Shown here: positions 50,005 through 59,021 of the stretch, in pieces | Layout of the letters: every line of letters starts with the position of its first letter | Numbering within the stretch: the first letter of the stretch is position 1 | NCBI GenBank assembly: GCA_017441505.1 | Contig: JAFRXL010000030.1 | Coordinates: 62,001-126,000 of the forward strand | Length of the DNA: 64,000 bases | From: Ruminococcus sp. | GTDB lineage: Bacteria; Bacillota; Clostridia; Oscillospirales; Ruminococcaceae | Direction: 5' to 3' | Program-made: the position numbers and the translations under genes | Notes under the pieces: generated by a model | Told to the model about the DNA's origin: nothing | The model's input: the letters and a program-made list of their open reading frames with translations, nothing else | The model's database searches: none

Positions 50005-50982
50005 ATGAATATTGTGTCTAAAGAAACAGTACAAAAGCTGTACGATGAAAAAGAGCAAAAAGCGGTAAAGGTATCAAAATTTGTCAAAGCAATATTTTAT
50101 TCAACTCTTTTCCTAACTATCATCTCTATCATAGCTGTTTTTGCAATCGATATTCCATTTTTTCCGACTTTCTTCTTAATATTGATAATTGATTTTCTTC
50201 TCATGAGTTCAATGCCGTACATAGCTGCTTTTGTAGCGTCTGAAAAAGACTATGGCATTAAAAATGCTCTGAAAATAGGCAGATTTATAAATAAATATGC
50301 ACATTTGCACGGCATTAAGTCAAGAGAGATATGCTCTGATGCATTTCTTTCTCAAATCAATATGTGTATGACTACTGAACGAAAACACTTCAACAGATTC
50401 TCACTGCTGCTGTCACGCTTTTACACCTTTATTTTAAGAAACGACGCTCAGATGACGTACAATGACCTTGCCGAAGCTGAAAAAATGTTCAATCCCAAAG
50501 AGAATATTCTCACGGATATGCTTTACATGAGATTCAATTTTGTTATTCATTTCGGCAGCACCACCGACTTCTACAAGCTGCTTGACGAAAATCCCGATAT
50601 ATATGAAATTTCAAGCAAAAACTATCAGAGTATGATCGCTTATATCTCCTTAGTCATATATGACAGGTATGTTTCAGGTGACCTTGAAGGTGCTCTGGAG
50701 CAACTGGAAGTATGGATATATTTTGTAGAAAAAGACCTCGGCGGCAAAGCTCAGTCACCTAACCTGAATATCAACTTTTATCAGCACTCTTCCCTGTATT
50801 TGGATAAAGCAAGGTACCTTTATGAGCTTGGCAAGATAGATGAGGCTAAAGAGGCTATGGATACATCCGATAAGATAATCACTAAACTTACCTGTGATGT
50901 CCCGCCTTATTATACATCCGAACACAAGGAAATAATGAATAAGCTCTACCCTATCGGACAAAATTCCGCTGAGCTTGACTAA
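50005..50982 (+). CDS. Hypothetical membrane protein with helical C-terminal domain
   Basis: A 325-residue protein I do not recognise. Two membrane segments lie at about 30-55 and 58-78 (FLTIISIIAVFAIDIPFF, then IIDFLLMSSMPYIAAF). The remaining 240 residues are helical, with paired helices such as MTYNDLAEAEKMF and RYLYELGKIDEAKEAMDTS that suggest TPR-like repeats. It is probably co-transcribed with mreB; a link to cell shape is possible but only by position. Its stop overlaps the promoter of the next gene. Confidence 0.7.
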   Translation: MNIVSKETVQKLYDEKEQKAVKVSKFVKAIFYSTLFLTIISIIAVFAIDIPFFPTFFLILIIDFLLMSSMPYIAAFVASEKDYGIKNALKIGRFINKYAHLHGIKSREICSDAFLSQINMCMTTERKHFNRFSLLLSRFYTFILRNDAQMTYNDLAEAEKMFNPKENILTDMLYMRFNFVIHFGSTTDFYKLLDENPDIYEISSKNYQSMIAYISLVIYDRYVSGDLEGALEQLEVWIYFVEKDLGGKAQSPNLNINFYQHSSLYLDKARYLYELGKIDEAKEAMDTSDKIITKLTCDVPPYYTSEHKEIMNKLYPIGQNSAELD

Positions 50983-51003
50983 ATCCTCTATTTGAGGTAT
51001 AAT
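50975..51003 (+). promoter_or_regulatory. Promoter of the Mrp/Nbp35 gene
   Basis: TTGACT (50975-50980), 17-base spacer, TATAAT (50998-51003), overlapping the end of the preceding coding region. Confidence 0.75.
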
Positions 51004-51035
51004 ATAAAGAGAATTACATTTAAGGAGTGTTATTA

Positions 51036-51863
51036 ATGAGTGAATGCACACACGACTGCTCTACTTGCGGCAGCGATTGTTCAAGCAGAACTGAACCTCA
51101 GAGCTTTATCGAAAAGCCTAATCAGATGAGTAATATCGGTAAGGTCATCGGTGTTGTCAGCGGTAAGGGCGGAGTTGGTAAGACCATGGTCTCTTCCCTT
51201 CTCTCTGTTTCTATGCAGAGACTCGGCAAGAATGTCGGAGTCATGGACGCTGATATTACCGGTCCTTCTGTTCCTAAAGCTTTCGGAATACACGAAAAGG
51301 CAGAAGCCTGCGAATTCGGTATAATCCCTGCTAAGTCCAAAATGGGACTGGATATAATGTCCATTAATCTTCTTCTCGAAAACGAAAGTGATCCTGTTGT
51401 ATGGAGAGGTCCTGTTATAGCAGGTGTTGTTAAACAGTTCTGGACCGATGTTATCTGGAAAGATATTGATTATCTCTTTGTTGATATGCCTCCGGGAACA
51501 GGCGATGTTCCGCTTACTGTATTCCAGTCACTTCCTGTAGACGGTATAGTTATCGTAACTTCACCGCAGGAACTTGTTTCTATGATAGTTGAAAAAGCTG
51601 TAAAAATGGCTCAGCTTATGAATATTCCGATCCTCGGTATCATTGAGAATATGAGCTATTATGAATGTCCTGACTGCGGCAAACGTCACAGTATTTACGG
51701 TGAAAGTCATATTGACGAGATCGCTGCACAGTACAATATCCCTGTACTTGCTAAGCTCCCTGTTGATACTCAGCTCGCAAAGATGTGCGATCAGGGTACT
51801 ATAGAGCTTTTTGAGGGCGATTGGCTCAATGAAGCTGTTGAAAAGATAGCGGATATGAAGTAA
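51036..51863 (+). CDS. mrp: Mrp/Nbp35-family P-loop ATPase, iron-sulfur carrier
   Basis: A 275-residue ATPase that binds and delivers 4Fe-4S clusters. The N terminus has four cysteines, Cys4, Cys8, Cys11 and Cys15, as in the Nbp35/Mrp group. The deviant Walker A is SGKGGVGKT, DADITGPSVPK and VDMPPGTGDVPLT follow, and CPDCGKRH near residue 209 supplies the bridging CxxC. It starts at 51036 after TAAGGAG. It fits the other Fe-S assembly genes at 36132-39974 as a carrier step, though separately transcribed. Confidence 0.93.
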   Translation: MSECTHDCSTCGSDCSSRTEPQSFIEKPNQMSNIGKVIGVVSGKGGVGKTMVSSLLSVSMQRLGKNVGVMDADITGPSVPKAFGIHEKAEACEFGIIPAKSKMGLDIMSINLLLENESDPVVWRGPVIAGVVKQFWTDVIWKDIDYLFVDMPPGTGDVPLTVFQSLPVDGIVIVTSPQELVSMIVEKAVKMAQLMNIPILGIIENMSYYECPDCGKRHSIYGESHIDEIAAQYNIPVLAKLPVDTQLAKMCDQGTIELFEGDWLNEAVEKIADMK

Positions 51864-51868
51864 ATTTT

Positions 51869-51904
51869 AAAGGTCACAGGATATATTGTTCTGTGACCTT
51901 TTTA
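51869..51904 (+). terminator. Terminator of mrp
   Basis: AAAGGTCACAG (51869-51879) pairs with CTGTGACCTTT (51891-51901), followed by TTT. Confidence 0.88.
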
Positions 51905-51948
51905 AGTTCTATTATATAAATTTTTATACACAATTCAATAATTATCTA

Positions 51949-51977
51949 TTGAAATTATATCAACGTTATGATATAAT
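51949..51977 (+). promoter_or_regulatory. Promoter of the diguanylate cyclase
   Basis: TTGAAA (51949-51954), 17-base spacer, TATAAT (51972-51977). Confidence 0.75.
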
Positions 51978-52049
51978 AAATGCAGGACATTCATTAGAAA
52001 TTATTTCAATTAAATTGGTTTTAAACACATATGACGGGGGGATTGAAAC

Positions 52050-53465
52050 ATGGATCTTCAAACGATAGTAGACGGCATCAGTGCTATGGCTTGCGTTGTA
52101 TCAGTTGAAAAAGTCGGAGATGAAAGCTACGGAAAAGTATGTATCGTTACCGGCAACCGACAATATATAGACTCGATCGAGAAACCGTTCAGCAATGTTG
52201 AAATGCTTACGAAGAAATTCATCCCAAACAGTGAATATACCAACTATCTCACACGAGATCTTAATTTTGAAGACTCATGCTATCAGGCTGCCGTACAGAA
52301 AAAATGTGTTCATTCATATGCTCATCCGGCAAGATTCGATGTGTGGTTCAATATGTCTTTTATACCGCTGTCACTTGATAATAATGACCTATGCTATTGC
52401 CTGTACATCATGGAGATCAATTTCAGACCTGATGCTAAAAGAATGTCAACTATTTCTGCGGACATTGCTACAGCTGTTCTTGAAACCTGTATCAAGCTCC
52501 GGAGTCCCGACGATTTCAGAGAAACGATCAAAGAAGTATGCGAGGATATTCGTGACCTTTGTGATTCTGAGTATTGCTGTATGCTGCTTACCGATACCGC
52601 AGAGCGTAAATGTTCAGTCCTCTGTGAAGCTTTTTCGGATAATACAGATCTTCTCCCTATGTCAAATTACGTTGACGATAAATTCTATGATATAGCCTAT
52701 TCGTGGCTCGATACTATCGCAGGAAGCAACTGCATCATAGCTAAAAACGAGCACGACTGGGAAGTTATAAAAGAACGTAATCCTGTATGGTATGATTCTA
52801 TCAATAAAGCTGGCGGTAAAACTATCGTTCTTTTCCCACTTGAATTCAAAGGCGAACTTTTAGGCTTTATATGGGCACTCAACTTCAATTCCCAAAAAGC
52901 TTCCATTATAAAGGAAACTCTCGAATTGACTACATTTATCCTCTCTTCCGAGCTTTACAGCTATAATATGCTCGATCGTCTGCACATACTCAGTTCAAGA
53001 GATATGCTCACAGGCGTAATGAACCGTAATGAAATGAACAATTACGTTGACAAACTGGTCAAAGGAAAATATAAAGGGTCTGTCGGAGTCATATTTGCTG
53101 ACCTGAATGGACTGAAAGTAGTAAACGATACGGACGGTCACATCGCCGGCGATACACTTCTGAAAGACGCTGCCTCTGCTTTAAATGACGTTTTCCGGCT
53201 TCACGAGATATTCCGTGCAGGCGGAGATGAATTCGTTGCGATCATTACCGGAGTAACTGAGAATGAACTCAATATCAAGGCTGATCTGCTGCGGAAAGCT
53301 TCTGAAAAATATAACGGACTTGTATTTGCTATTGGCACAGCATACGATGATAAAGCTGAAAACGTCCGCTCAGCTCTGCATATCGCCGATGAGCGTATGT
53401 ATAAGGATAAAAAACTATACTACGAGCTTCACCCCGAAAAGAAACACAGAGTAAGCAATAAATAA
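52050..53465 (+). CDS. GGDEF diguanylate cyclase with GAF-like sensor
   Basis: A 471-residue cytosolic protein. The first 130 residues are PAS-like by pattern; residues about 140-305 look like a GAF domain (LETCIKLRSPDDFRETIK ... YCCMLLTDTAERKCSVL). Residues about 310-455 are a GGDEF domain with DMLTGVMNRNEMN, FADLNGLKVVNDTDGH and an intact AGGDEF motif (391-395). The inhibitory I-site RxxD is missing (Phe and His occupy those positions), so product inhibition there is unlikely. It probably makes cyclic di-GMP in response to a small-molecule or redox cue; many Cys lie in the sensor half. Start ATG follows GGGGG. Confidence 0.88.
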   Translation: MDLQTIVDGISAMACVVSVEKVGDESYGKVCIVTGNRQYIDSIEKPFSNVEMLTKKFIPNSEYTNYLTRDLNFEDSCYQAAVQKKCVHSYAHPARFDVWFNMSFIPLSLDNNDLCYCLYIMEINFRPDAKRMSTISADIATAVLETCIKLRSPDDFRETIKEVCEDIRDLCDSEYCCMLLTDTAERKCSVLCEAFSDNTDLLPMSNYVDDKFYDIAYSWLDTIAGSNCIIAKNEHDWEVIKERNPVWYDSINKAGGKTIVLFPLEFKGELLGFIWALNFNSQKASIIKETLELTTFILSSELYSYNMLDRLHILSSRDMLTGVMNRNEMNNYVDKLVKGKYKGSVGVIFADLNGLKVVNDTDGHIAGDTLLKDAASALNDVFRLHEIFRAGGDEFVAIITGVTENELNIKADLLRKASEKYNGLVFAIGTAYDDKAENVRSALHIADERMYKDKKLYYELHPEKKHRVSNK

Positions 53466-53471
53466 TTATGA

Positions 53472-53504
53472 AACAGTCCGGATATGTTTTTTCCGGACTG
53501 TTTT
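53472..53504 (+). terminator. Terminator of the diguanylate cyclase
   Basis: AACAGTCCGGA (53472-53482) pairs with TCCGGACTGTT (53492-53502), followed by TTT. Confidence 0.87.
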
Positions 53505-53508
53505 GCTC

Positions 53509-53537
53509 TTGACAAAATTGCTGTATTCTGGTAAAAT
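53509..53537 (+). promoter_or_regulatory. Promoter of rnpB
   Basis: TTGACA (53509-53514), 17-base spacer, TAAAAT (53532-53537), placing the RNA start near 53544. Confidence 0.85.
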
Positions 53538-53543
53538 ATTATT

Positions 53544-53886
53544 GAGCAGACTATGCGGTAGCGGGAACGTTTTAGTTCATGAGGAAAGTCCGGGCATCAT
53601 AGAGCAGGATAGCTGTTAACGGCAGCCGAGGGCGACCTTAGGGCAAGTGCAACAGAGATATACTGCCTCACATTCGTGGGGTGATGGTGGAAAGGCGAGG
53701 TAAGAGCTCACCAGAGTGCAGGAGACTGTACTGCTATGTAAACCCTATCCGATGCAACGTCTATTGGTGCTTTATATCTAAACGTCGGCTCGGCGGATAT
53801 AAAGTAATGACGGCTTCAGCTTATCGGCGACGGTAAGCGTAGATAAATTACCGCACACGACAGAACCCGGCTTATCGGTCTGGTCA
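53544..53886 (+). ncRNA. rnpB: RNase P RNA
   Basis: The catalytic RNA that matures tRNA 5' ends. Diagnostic parts of helix P4 and its flanks are present: GAGGAAAGTCCGGGC near 53580 at the 5' side and ACAGAACCCGGCTTAT near 53860 at the 3' side. Between them are AGGGCAAGTGCAACAGAGA and GGTAAGAGCTCACC. CAGAC at the start pairs with GTCTG at the end to form P1. End points are estimated within a few bases. Architecture looks like the ancestral type A rather than Bacillus type B, judged from GGTAAGAGCTCACC and GTAAACCC. Confidence 0.93.
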
Positions 53887-53889
53887 CTT

Positions 53890-53917
53890 AAAGAGAGCTT
53901 TGGCTCTCTTTTTTTAT
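53890..53917 (+). terminator. Terminator of rnpB
   Basis: AAAGAGAGC pairs with GCTCTCTTT around a four-base loop, followed by TTTTTT. Confidence 0.9.
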
Positions 53918-53922
53918 TTGCA

Positions 53923-53945
53923 GTGCAGGGATGTCATCCCTGCAC
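53923..53945. repeat. Perfect 10-bp palindrome downstream of rnpB
   Basis: GTGCAGGGAT and ATCCCTGCAC are exact complements around GTC. It is GC-rich, lacks a T-tract and is followed by CTCACGCTCTCACTCGC-type sequence up to 54000. It may be part of a short dispersed repeat, but no second copy is seen here. Confidence 0.4.
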
Positions 53946-54042
53946 CCTTCTCACGCTCTCACTCGCAAGCTCGGTCACTCTCTGCGGGACGGTCAGTCTG
54001 CTTTCGCATACGCAAGTAATGTTATAAATCAGAATTTGTCTG

Positions 54043-54246
54043 TTAATGATTCCACATTATTCCTGTTGCAGTAAGTATTTTTCTTACATCTTCAGCATTA
54101 CAATTTTCCTTTTTGGCAATCTCATCATAGGAATAGTATTCCCTCAATTCTCTGTTCTTATAGATATTCATTCTATAAGCGACTATTTTTTTAATAAATT
54201 CGTCAGAATATTCCGTTAATCCAAAATCTTCTCCTAAAGTAGTCAT
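54043..54246 (-). CDS. Small hypothetical helical protein
   Basis: A 67-residue protein with a helix-turn-helix-like pattern: DEIAKKENCNAEDVRKILTA. AGAGGGAG lies nine bases before the ATG. Composition is acidic N-terminal, mixed after. A small DNA-binding regulator is possible; no promoter is clear. It is placed between rnpB and the clpC-like gene and is separated from the latter by a terminator. Confidence 0.55.
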   Translation of the reverse strand: MTTLGEDFGLTEYSDEFIKKIVAYRMNIYKNRELREYYSYDEIAKKENCNAEDVRKILTATGIMWNH

Positions 54247-54324
54247 GGTGCATTACTCCCTCTAAATTCCGATTTATCTTATTAAAGATTATACCACATC
54301 ATCACAGTCAGCGTCAACAAAAAA

Positions 54325-54348
54325 GCCATAGTACAAAAATACTATGGC
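54325..54348 (-). terminator. Terminator of the clpC-like gene
   Basis: On the minus strand GCCATAGTA pairs with TACTATGGC, followed by TTTTTTG. It lies nine bases after the stop at 54357. Confidence 0.87.
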
Positions 54349-54356
54349 TCGATTTA

Positions 54357-56693
54357 TTATACTTTAACTGTTTTAGTTAAAATGATCTCATTGTCATCAA
54401 TATCAGCTATAACGCTGTCACCTGCTTTCAGCTCGCCTGATACTATCTGTTTGGCAAGCTTATCTTCAAGCAGCTCTGTGACCTTACGCTTTATAGGTCT
54501 TGCACCATATCGCTCTGTATCAGCTGATTCAGCCACCGCATTTATGACCTCGTCTGAATAGTTCAGCTCTATTCCAAGCCTTTTTGCCCTGTTACGCAGG
54601 TCTTCGAGTGCTATCCTGCTTATATCGACTATATCCTCACGTTCAAGCTTCCTGAACACGACTATTTCATCTATCCTGTTGATAAACTCCGGAGTAAAAT
54701 GCTCCCTCACCGCACCGTATACTCTCTCCTCCGCAGCTTTTACCCTGTTTTCGGAGAAACCTAATGCTCCGCCGCCTGAGATTATTTCCGCACCGATATT
54801 AGTGGTCATGATTATAATACTGCTCCTGAAGCTTATCTGCCGCATTGATGAATCAGTGACCATACCCTCGTCAAGAATTTGCAAAAGGATGTTCAGCACC
54901 TCGTTGTCAGCCTTTTCTATCTCGTCAAAAAGTATGAGTGAGTATGGATTTCTGCGAACCTTTTCACATAAATTGTTACTGCTGTCGTCGTATCCGGTAT
55001 ATCCGGGAGGAGCTCCGATAAGCTTAGACACCGAATGCTTTTCCATATATTCCGACATATCTATGCGAATGAGAGAATTTTTAGTGTTGAACATTGCGTC
55101 CGCAAGAGCCTTAGCAAGCTCGGTTTTTCCTACTCCTGTAGGTCCGGCAAACAGAAATGAAGCTGTAGGACGGCGGTCATCCCGAAGTCCGGACTTTGCC
55201 CTGCATATAGCATTAGTCACCTTTTCCACTGCGTATTCATGTCCTATTACTCTTTCTGAAAGATAACGCTTCATCAGCCTTATCCTGTCCGAATCCTCCG
55301 GAGTTATCTTATTCAGAGGTATACCGGTTTTCAGTGATATTACTGATATAATGTCACTCTCAGTGACAACCGTTTTTTCCTTGCTGCCAATGACCTTGTT
55401 AAGATCATTCAGCCTGCGTGCCTTCATGTCTATAAGATCGGTATCTCTTCTGCATAATGCTGACGAATTTCTCAGCTTAGCACACGCACAGGCTTCATCA
55501 AGGACATCTATCGCCTTATCCGGCAGATAACGCTCGGCAATGTACCTGACTGACATATCGACCGAAAGTGCTGCGACTTCGTCACTTATCTCTACATTGT
55601 GGAAGTCCTCGTAGTTCTTTTTAAGTCCGCAAATTATCTTTACACAGCTCTTTTTATCGGGCTCAGTTACGTGGACAGGCTGGAATCTTCTTTCAAGTGC
55701 AGCATCCTTTTCGATGCTCTTGCGGTACTCCTCAAAAGTAGTTGCACCGATTATTTGCAGCTCTCCCCTTGCAAGTCTTGGCTTCATGATATTTGCAGCA
55801 TCGATCGCACCCTCAGCTGCTCCGGCACCGACTATAGTGTGTATCTCATCTATAAATAGGATTATATTGCCCGAATTTACTGCCTCATCCATACACGCCC
55901 TTACTCTCTCTTCAAAATCCCCCCTGTATTTAGCTCCGGACAGCAATGCGGCTATATCAAGCGAAAAAATATACCTGTTCTTTAGCGAATCCGGAACAAG
56001 ATTTCTTACAAATAATGCTGCTACACCCTCGACTATTGCAGTTTTTCCGACACCTGCCTCACCTATCAGACAAGGATTATTCTTAGTCCTTCGAGCAAGG
56101 ATCTGCATCACACGGTCTATCTCATTTTTGCGTCCGATGAGAGGGTCATTTTTCTTCACGACTGAAATATCCGTGATATTTCTGCCGTACCTGAACAGAT
56201 TTGGCAAATGTGAGAGCTTCGGTTTTGCTGCTTCATACAGCTCGTCACCGACATCTGATGATGTTATGTCTTTTAGTCCATTGCATATACCGTTTATATC
56301 AGCCTTCACTTTTTTTATAATGGTGTAGGCACTGCACGAGGACTCCTTCATCAATGCGGTAAGAATGTGTTCAGGTGCAGACTGCTTCTTTTTATCAGTC
56401 GCAGCTATATGGCATGATATTTCAAGTATACGTCTCAGTGCAGTCGTCAGATACCGCTGATTCAGCAAAGTAGGCGAACCAGTCCCTACAAGGTCGATCA
56501 TACCTGCTTTGATCTCATCGTATCCTGCACCGTTTTCAACAAGTATATCCGCAGCCTTTGTTGAACCGTCCTCAACAATTGAAAGCAGTATATGCTCGCT
56601 CCCGACGTAGGTATGTCCCATTTCTGAGGCAGTTTTTATGGCGTTCTCGATTATTCTGATACTTTTTCTTGTGTATTTCTCTGTATTTATCAT
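54357..56693 (-). CDS. clpC: ClpC-like AAA+ unfoldase (Clp protease ATP-binding subunit)
   Basis: A 778-residue HSP100 protein. Two Clp-N repeats occupy residues 1-150, then AAA-1 with Walker A GEAGVGKTAIVEG near residue 210 and AAA-2 with [14 protein letters not shown] near residue 510. The linker between them is short, as in ClpA/ClpC rather than ClpB. The tripeptide in GALGFSENR near residue 645 lies where ClpC has its ClpP-docking VGF loop, so it should feed ClpP. mcsA, mcsB and ctsR are not next to it and no CtsR heptad is seen. The start at 56693 follows GCAGGAGG. It pairs functionally with clpP at 58342. Confidence 0.88.
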   Translation of the reverse strand: MINTEKYTRKSIRIIENAIKTASEMGHTYVGSEHILLSIVEDGSTKAADILVENGAGYDEIKAGMIDLVGTGSPTLLNQRYLTTALRRILEISCHIAATDKKKQSAPEHILTALMKESSCSAYTIIKKVKADINGICNGLKDITSSDVGDELYEAAKPKLSHLPNLFRYGRNITDISVVKKNDPLIGRKNEIDRVMQILARRTKNNPCLIGEAGVGKTAIVEGVAALFVRNLVPDSLKNRYIFSLDIAALLSGAKYRGDFEERVRACMDEAVNSGNIILFIDEIHTIVGAGAAEGAIDAANIMKPRLARGELQIIGATTFEEYRKSIEKDAALERRFQPVHVTEPDKKSCVKIICGLKKNYEDFHNVEISDEVAALSVDMSVRYIAERYLPDKAIDVLDEACACAKLRNSSALCRRDTDLIDMKARRLNDLNKVIGSKEKTVVTESDIISVISLKTGIPLNKITPEDSDRIRLMKRYLSERVIGHEYAVEKVTNAICRAKSGLRDDRRPTASFLFAGPTGVGKTELAKALADAMFNTKNSLIRIDMSEYMEKHSVSKLIGAPPGYTGYDDSSNNLCEKVRRNPYSLILFDEIEKADNEVLNILLQILDEGMVTDSSMRQISFRSSIIIMTTNIGAEIISGGGALGFSENRVKAAEERVYGAVREHFTPEFINRIDEIVVFRKLEREDIVDISRIALEDLRNRAKRLGIELNYSDEVINAVAESADTERYGARPIKRKVTELLEDKLAKQIVSGELKAGDSVIADIDDNEIILTKTVKV

Positions 56694-56866
56694 TCTGTTA
56701 TCCTCCTGCACTTCTTATGACTATATTATGCCACTATTTCTATGCGATAACAGTCGAAAATAATAAACAGGGAATTTTTTGTAACACTTTTTTCGCCATA
56801 GCATACTATGTACTATGAAGCAAAGACAAAAAGCTTCAAATACATCATTTTAAGGAGTGTTCTTCT

Positions 56867-57001
56867 ATGTGTAATTCTTGTTTTGACGGTGGCAACTGCT
56901 GGTGCATCATTCTTCTCATTCTTCTCTTCATTCTTCTCTTTGGCGGATGCGGCAATAATGGCTGCGACTGCAACAACAACGGCTGCGGCTGTGGATGCTG
57001 A
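56867..57001 (+). CDS. 44-residue Cys-rich membrane peptide
   Basis: ATG at 56867 follows AAGGAG (56852-56857) with good spacing; TGA is at 56999-57001. The peptide has ten cysteines: MCNSCFDGGNCWC, then a hydrophobic helix IILLILLFILLF, then GGCGNNGC and a Gly/Asn/Cys tail ending GCGCGC. A TTGTAA/CATACT promoter-like pair lies at about 56779-56807. It resembles short Gly-rich single-span peptides of spore-forming Firmicutes in shape, but the cysteines are unusual. Possibly a metal-binding or envelope peptide. It ends at the bidirectional terminator shared with clpX. Confidence 0.7.
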   Translation: MCNSCFDGGNCWCIILLILLFILLFGGCGNNGCDCNNNGCGCGC

Positions 57002-57013
57002 TCTACTAAAAAA

Positions 57014-57039
57014 GGGCTCTGTACACCTGTACAGAGCCC
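57014..57039. terminator. Bidirectional terminator between the Cys-rich peptide and clpX
   Basis: GGGCTCTGTACA (57014-57025) pairs with TGTACAGAGCCC (57028-57039) around a two-base loop, with a T-run on the minus strand and AATTTT on the plus strand. Confidence 0.88.
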
Positions 57040-57045
57040 GAAATT

Positions 57046-58332
57046 TTATTCAGCCATTGAAACAACTTTGTTTCTTCTATTTATAAGTACCGGCTGTGTC
57101 TGATTCACAACGCAGTCAGCGGTAATAGTTACCTTAGCGATACTTGTATCAGACGGCAGTGAATACATGGACTTCATCAAAATGCCCTCAAGGATAGAAC
57201 GAAGTCCTCTTGCACCTGTCTTCTGTGCAATAGCCTTCTTTGCAACCTCGATAAGAGCATCGTCTTCAATATCAAGCTCAATATCGTCATAGTGGAAGAG
57301 CTTCTTATACTGCTTGATAAGAGCATTTTTAGGCTCTGTAAGAATCCTTACGAGAGAGTGCTCGTCAAGCTCTTCAAGAACTGAAATTACCGGAAGTCTT
57401 CCGACAAATTCAGGTACCATACCGAATTTTACGAGGTCTTTAGGAACGACCTTCTTGAAGATGTTGTCCTTTTCTTCCTGATGAGTCTTTATTTCTCCGC
57501 CGAAACCTATAGGAGCTTTACCTATACGCTTCTGGATCTGTTTTTCGAGTCCATCGAAAGCTCCGCCGCATATAAAGAGGATATTCTTTGTATTGATCTG
57601 CAAAACTTCCTGATTAGGGTGCTTTCTGCCGCCCTGCGGAGGAACATTTGATACTGTACCCTCAATGATTTTGAGGAGTGCCTGCTGAACTCCCTCACCG
57701 CTTACATCACGGGTAAGGGAAGTATTCTCAGACTTACGTGCGATCTTATCTATCTCGTCGATATATATGATACCACGTTCTGCCGCCTTTATATCGAAGT
57801 CGGCAGCCTGAATAAGTCTTAAAAGAACGTTTTCAACGTCGTCGCCGACATATCCGGCTTCTGTAATAGTAGTAGCATCTGCGATAGCAAACGGTACATT
57901 AAGTATCTTAGCGAGTGTCTGTGCAAGGAAAGTCTTTCCGACACCGGTAGGTCCGAGGAGAAGCACATTGCTCTTCTGGAGCTCTACGCCGTCAGAATTT
58001 TCATCATCCTGATTTTCCTGACTCAAAATACGCTTATAGTGGTTATAGACCGCAACTGCCAGAGAGATCTTGGCATCATCCTGACCTATAACATATTCAT
58101 CAAGGAATTCCTTTATCTCTACCGGTTTAAGCAGATTCATCTGAGACAGAGGAGTGTCTCCGTCTTTTTTGGCTGCCTTACGCTTTGCCTTAGAAACTCC
58201 TGAACCATACAGCATTTCGTAACAGTATGTCACGCATTCGTCGCATATATTAGCGGGGCCTGCCGAAAACATACTGTGCACACGATTCTCACCTTTACCG
58301 CAGAAACTGCATGATTTGAATGATTCACTCAT
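57046..58332 (-). CDS. clpX: ClpX unfoldase
   Basis: A 428-residue AAA+ protein that unfolds substrates for ClpP. The N-terminal zinc finger has Cys8, Cys11, Cys30 and Cys33. Walker A is [17 protein letters not shown], the [20 protein letters not shown] segment holds the arginine and sensor residues, and the IGF-like ClpP-docking loop appears as APIGFGGEI. Length and order are canonical. It follows clpP by nine bases in the operon tig-clpP-clpX. Confidence 0.97.
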   Translation of the reverse strand: MSESFKSCSFCGKGENRVHSMFSAGPANICDECVTYCYEMLYGSGVSKAKRKAAKKDGDTPLSQMNLLKPVEIKEFLDEYVIGQDDAKISLAVAVYNHYKRILSQENQDDENSDGVELQKSNVLLLGPTGVGKTFLAQTLAKILNVPFAIADATTITEAGYVGDDVENVLLRLIQAADFDIKAAERGIIYIDEIDKIARKSENTSLTRDVSGEGVQQALLKIIEGTVSNVPPQGGRKHPNQEVLQINTKNILFICGGAFDGLEKQIQKRIGKAPIGFGGEIKTHQEEKDNIFKKVVPKDLVKFGMVPEFVGRLPVISVLEELDEHSLVRILTEPKNALIKQYKKLFHYDDIELDIEDDALIEVAKKAIAQKTGARGLRSILEGILMKSMYSLPSDTSIAKVTITADCVVNQTQPVLINRRNKVVSMAE

Positions 58333-58341
58333 TTATATAAC

Positions 58342-58932
58342 CTACCTTTTCTCGATTACCTTATCGATAAGACCGTACTCCATAGCTTCCTGAGCCATCA
58401 TATAATTATCACGCTCACAGTCGATATGGATCTGTTCAAGAGTCTTTCCGGTATTTGCAGCGAGGATAGCCTCAAGTCTGTCTCTTGTTCTTTCAAGATT
58501 TCTTGCATGGATCATGATGTCAGTCTGCTGACCGCCAAGACCGCCGCCGATAAGAGGCTGATGGATCATTATCTCACTGTTCGGAAGAGCAAATCTTTTG
58601 CCCTTAGCTCCGGCTGAAAGAAGGAATGCACCCATAGAAGCAGCCATACCTATGCATATAGTAGAAACGTCGCACTTGATATAATTCATTGTATCATAAA
58701 TAGCAAAACCAGCTGTTACTGAACCGCCGGGGCTGTTTATATAAAGTGAAATATCCTTTTCTGTGTCCTGACTTTCAAGATACAGAAGCTGTGCAACTAC
58801 GAGACTTGCTGTTGCATCATTTACCTGATCCGAAAGCATAATGATTCTGTCGTTTAAAAGTCTTGAAAAAATATCGTATGATCTTTCTCCACGGCTTGTC
58901 TGTTCAACGACATATGGTACTAAACTGCTCAT
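58342..58932 (-). CDS. clpP: ClpP protease subunit
   Basis: A 196-residue serine protease of the tetradecameric Clp chamber. The triad is Ser99 in [11 protein letters not shown], His124 in [10 protein letters not shown] and an Asp near residue 171 ([10 protein letters not shown]). N-terminal [17 protein letters not shown] is canonical. ATG follows AAAGGGCGATGG, a weak site. It lies after tig with a hairpin in the gap. Confidence 0.97.
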   Translation of the reverse strand: MSSLVPYVVEQTSRGERSYDIFSRLLNDRIIMLSDQVNDATASLVVAQLLYLESQDTEKDISLYINSPGGSVTAGFAIYDTMNYIKCDVSTICIGMAASMGAFLLSAGAKGKRFALPNSEIMIHQPLIGGGLGGQQTDIMIHARNLERTRDRLEAILAANTGKTLEQIHIDCERDNYMMAQEAMEYGLIDKVIEKR

Positions 58933-58960
58933 AAATCCATCGCCCTTTCTTTAAAAACGC

Positions 58961-58986
58961 TTGTCCCACAAAAAGCTGTGGGACAA
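58961..58986 (-). terminator. Hairpin between tig and clpP (partial terminator candidate)
   Basis: TTGTCCCACA (58961-58970) and TGTGGGACAA (58977-58986) are exact complements; on the minus strand GCGTTTTT follows. It could lower read-through from tig into clpP or protect the 3' end. Confidence 0.6.
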
Positions 58987-59021
58987 ACTATAGTTATTAT
59001 GTTATTCTATGTCGAAAAAGA

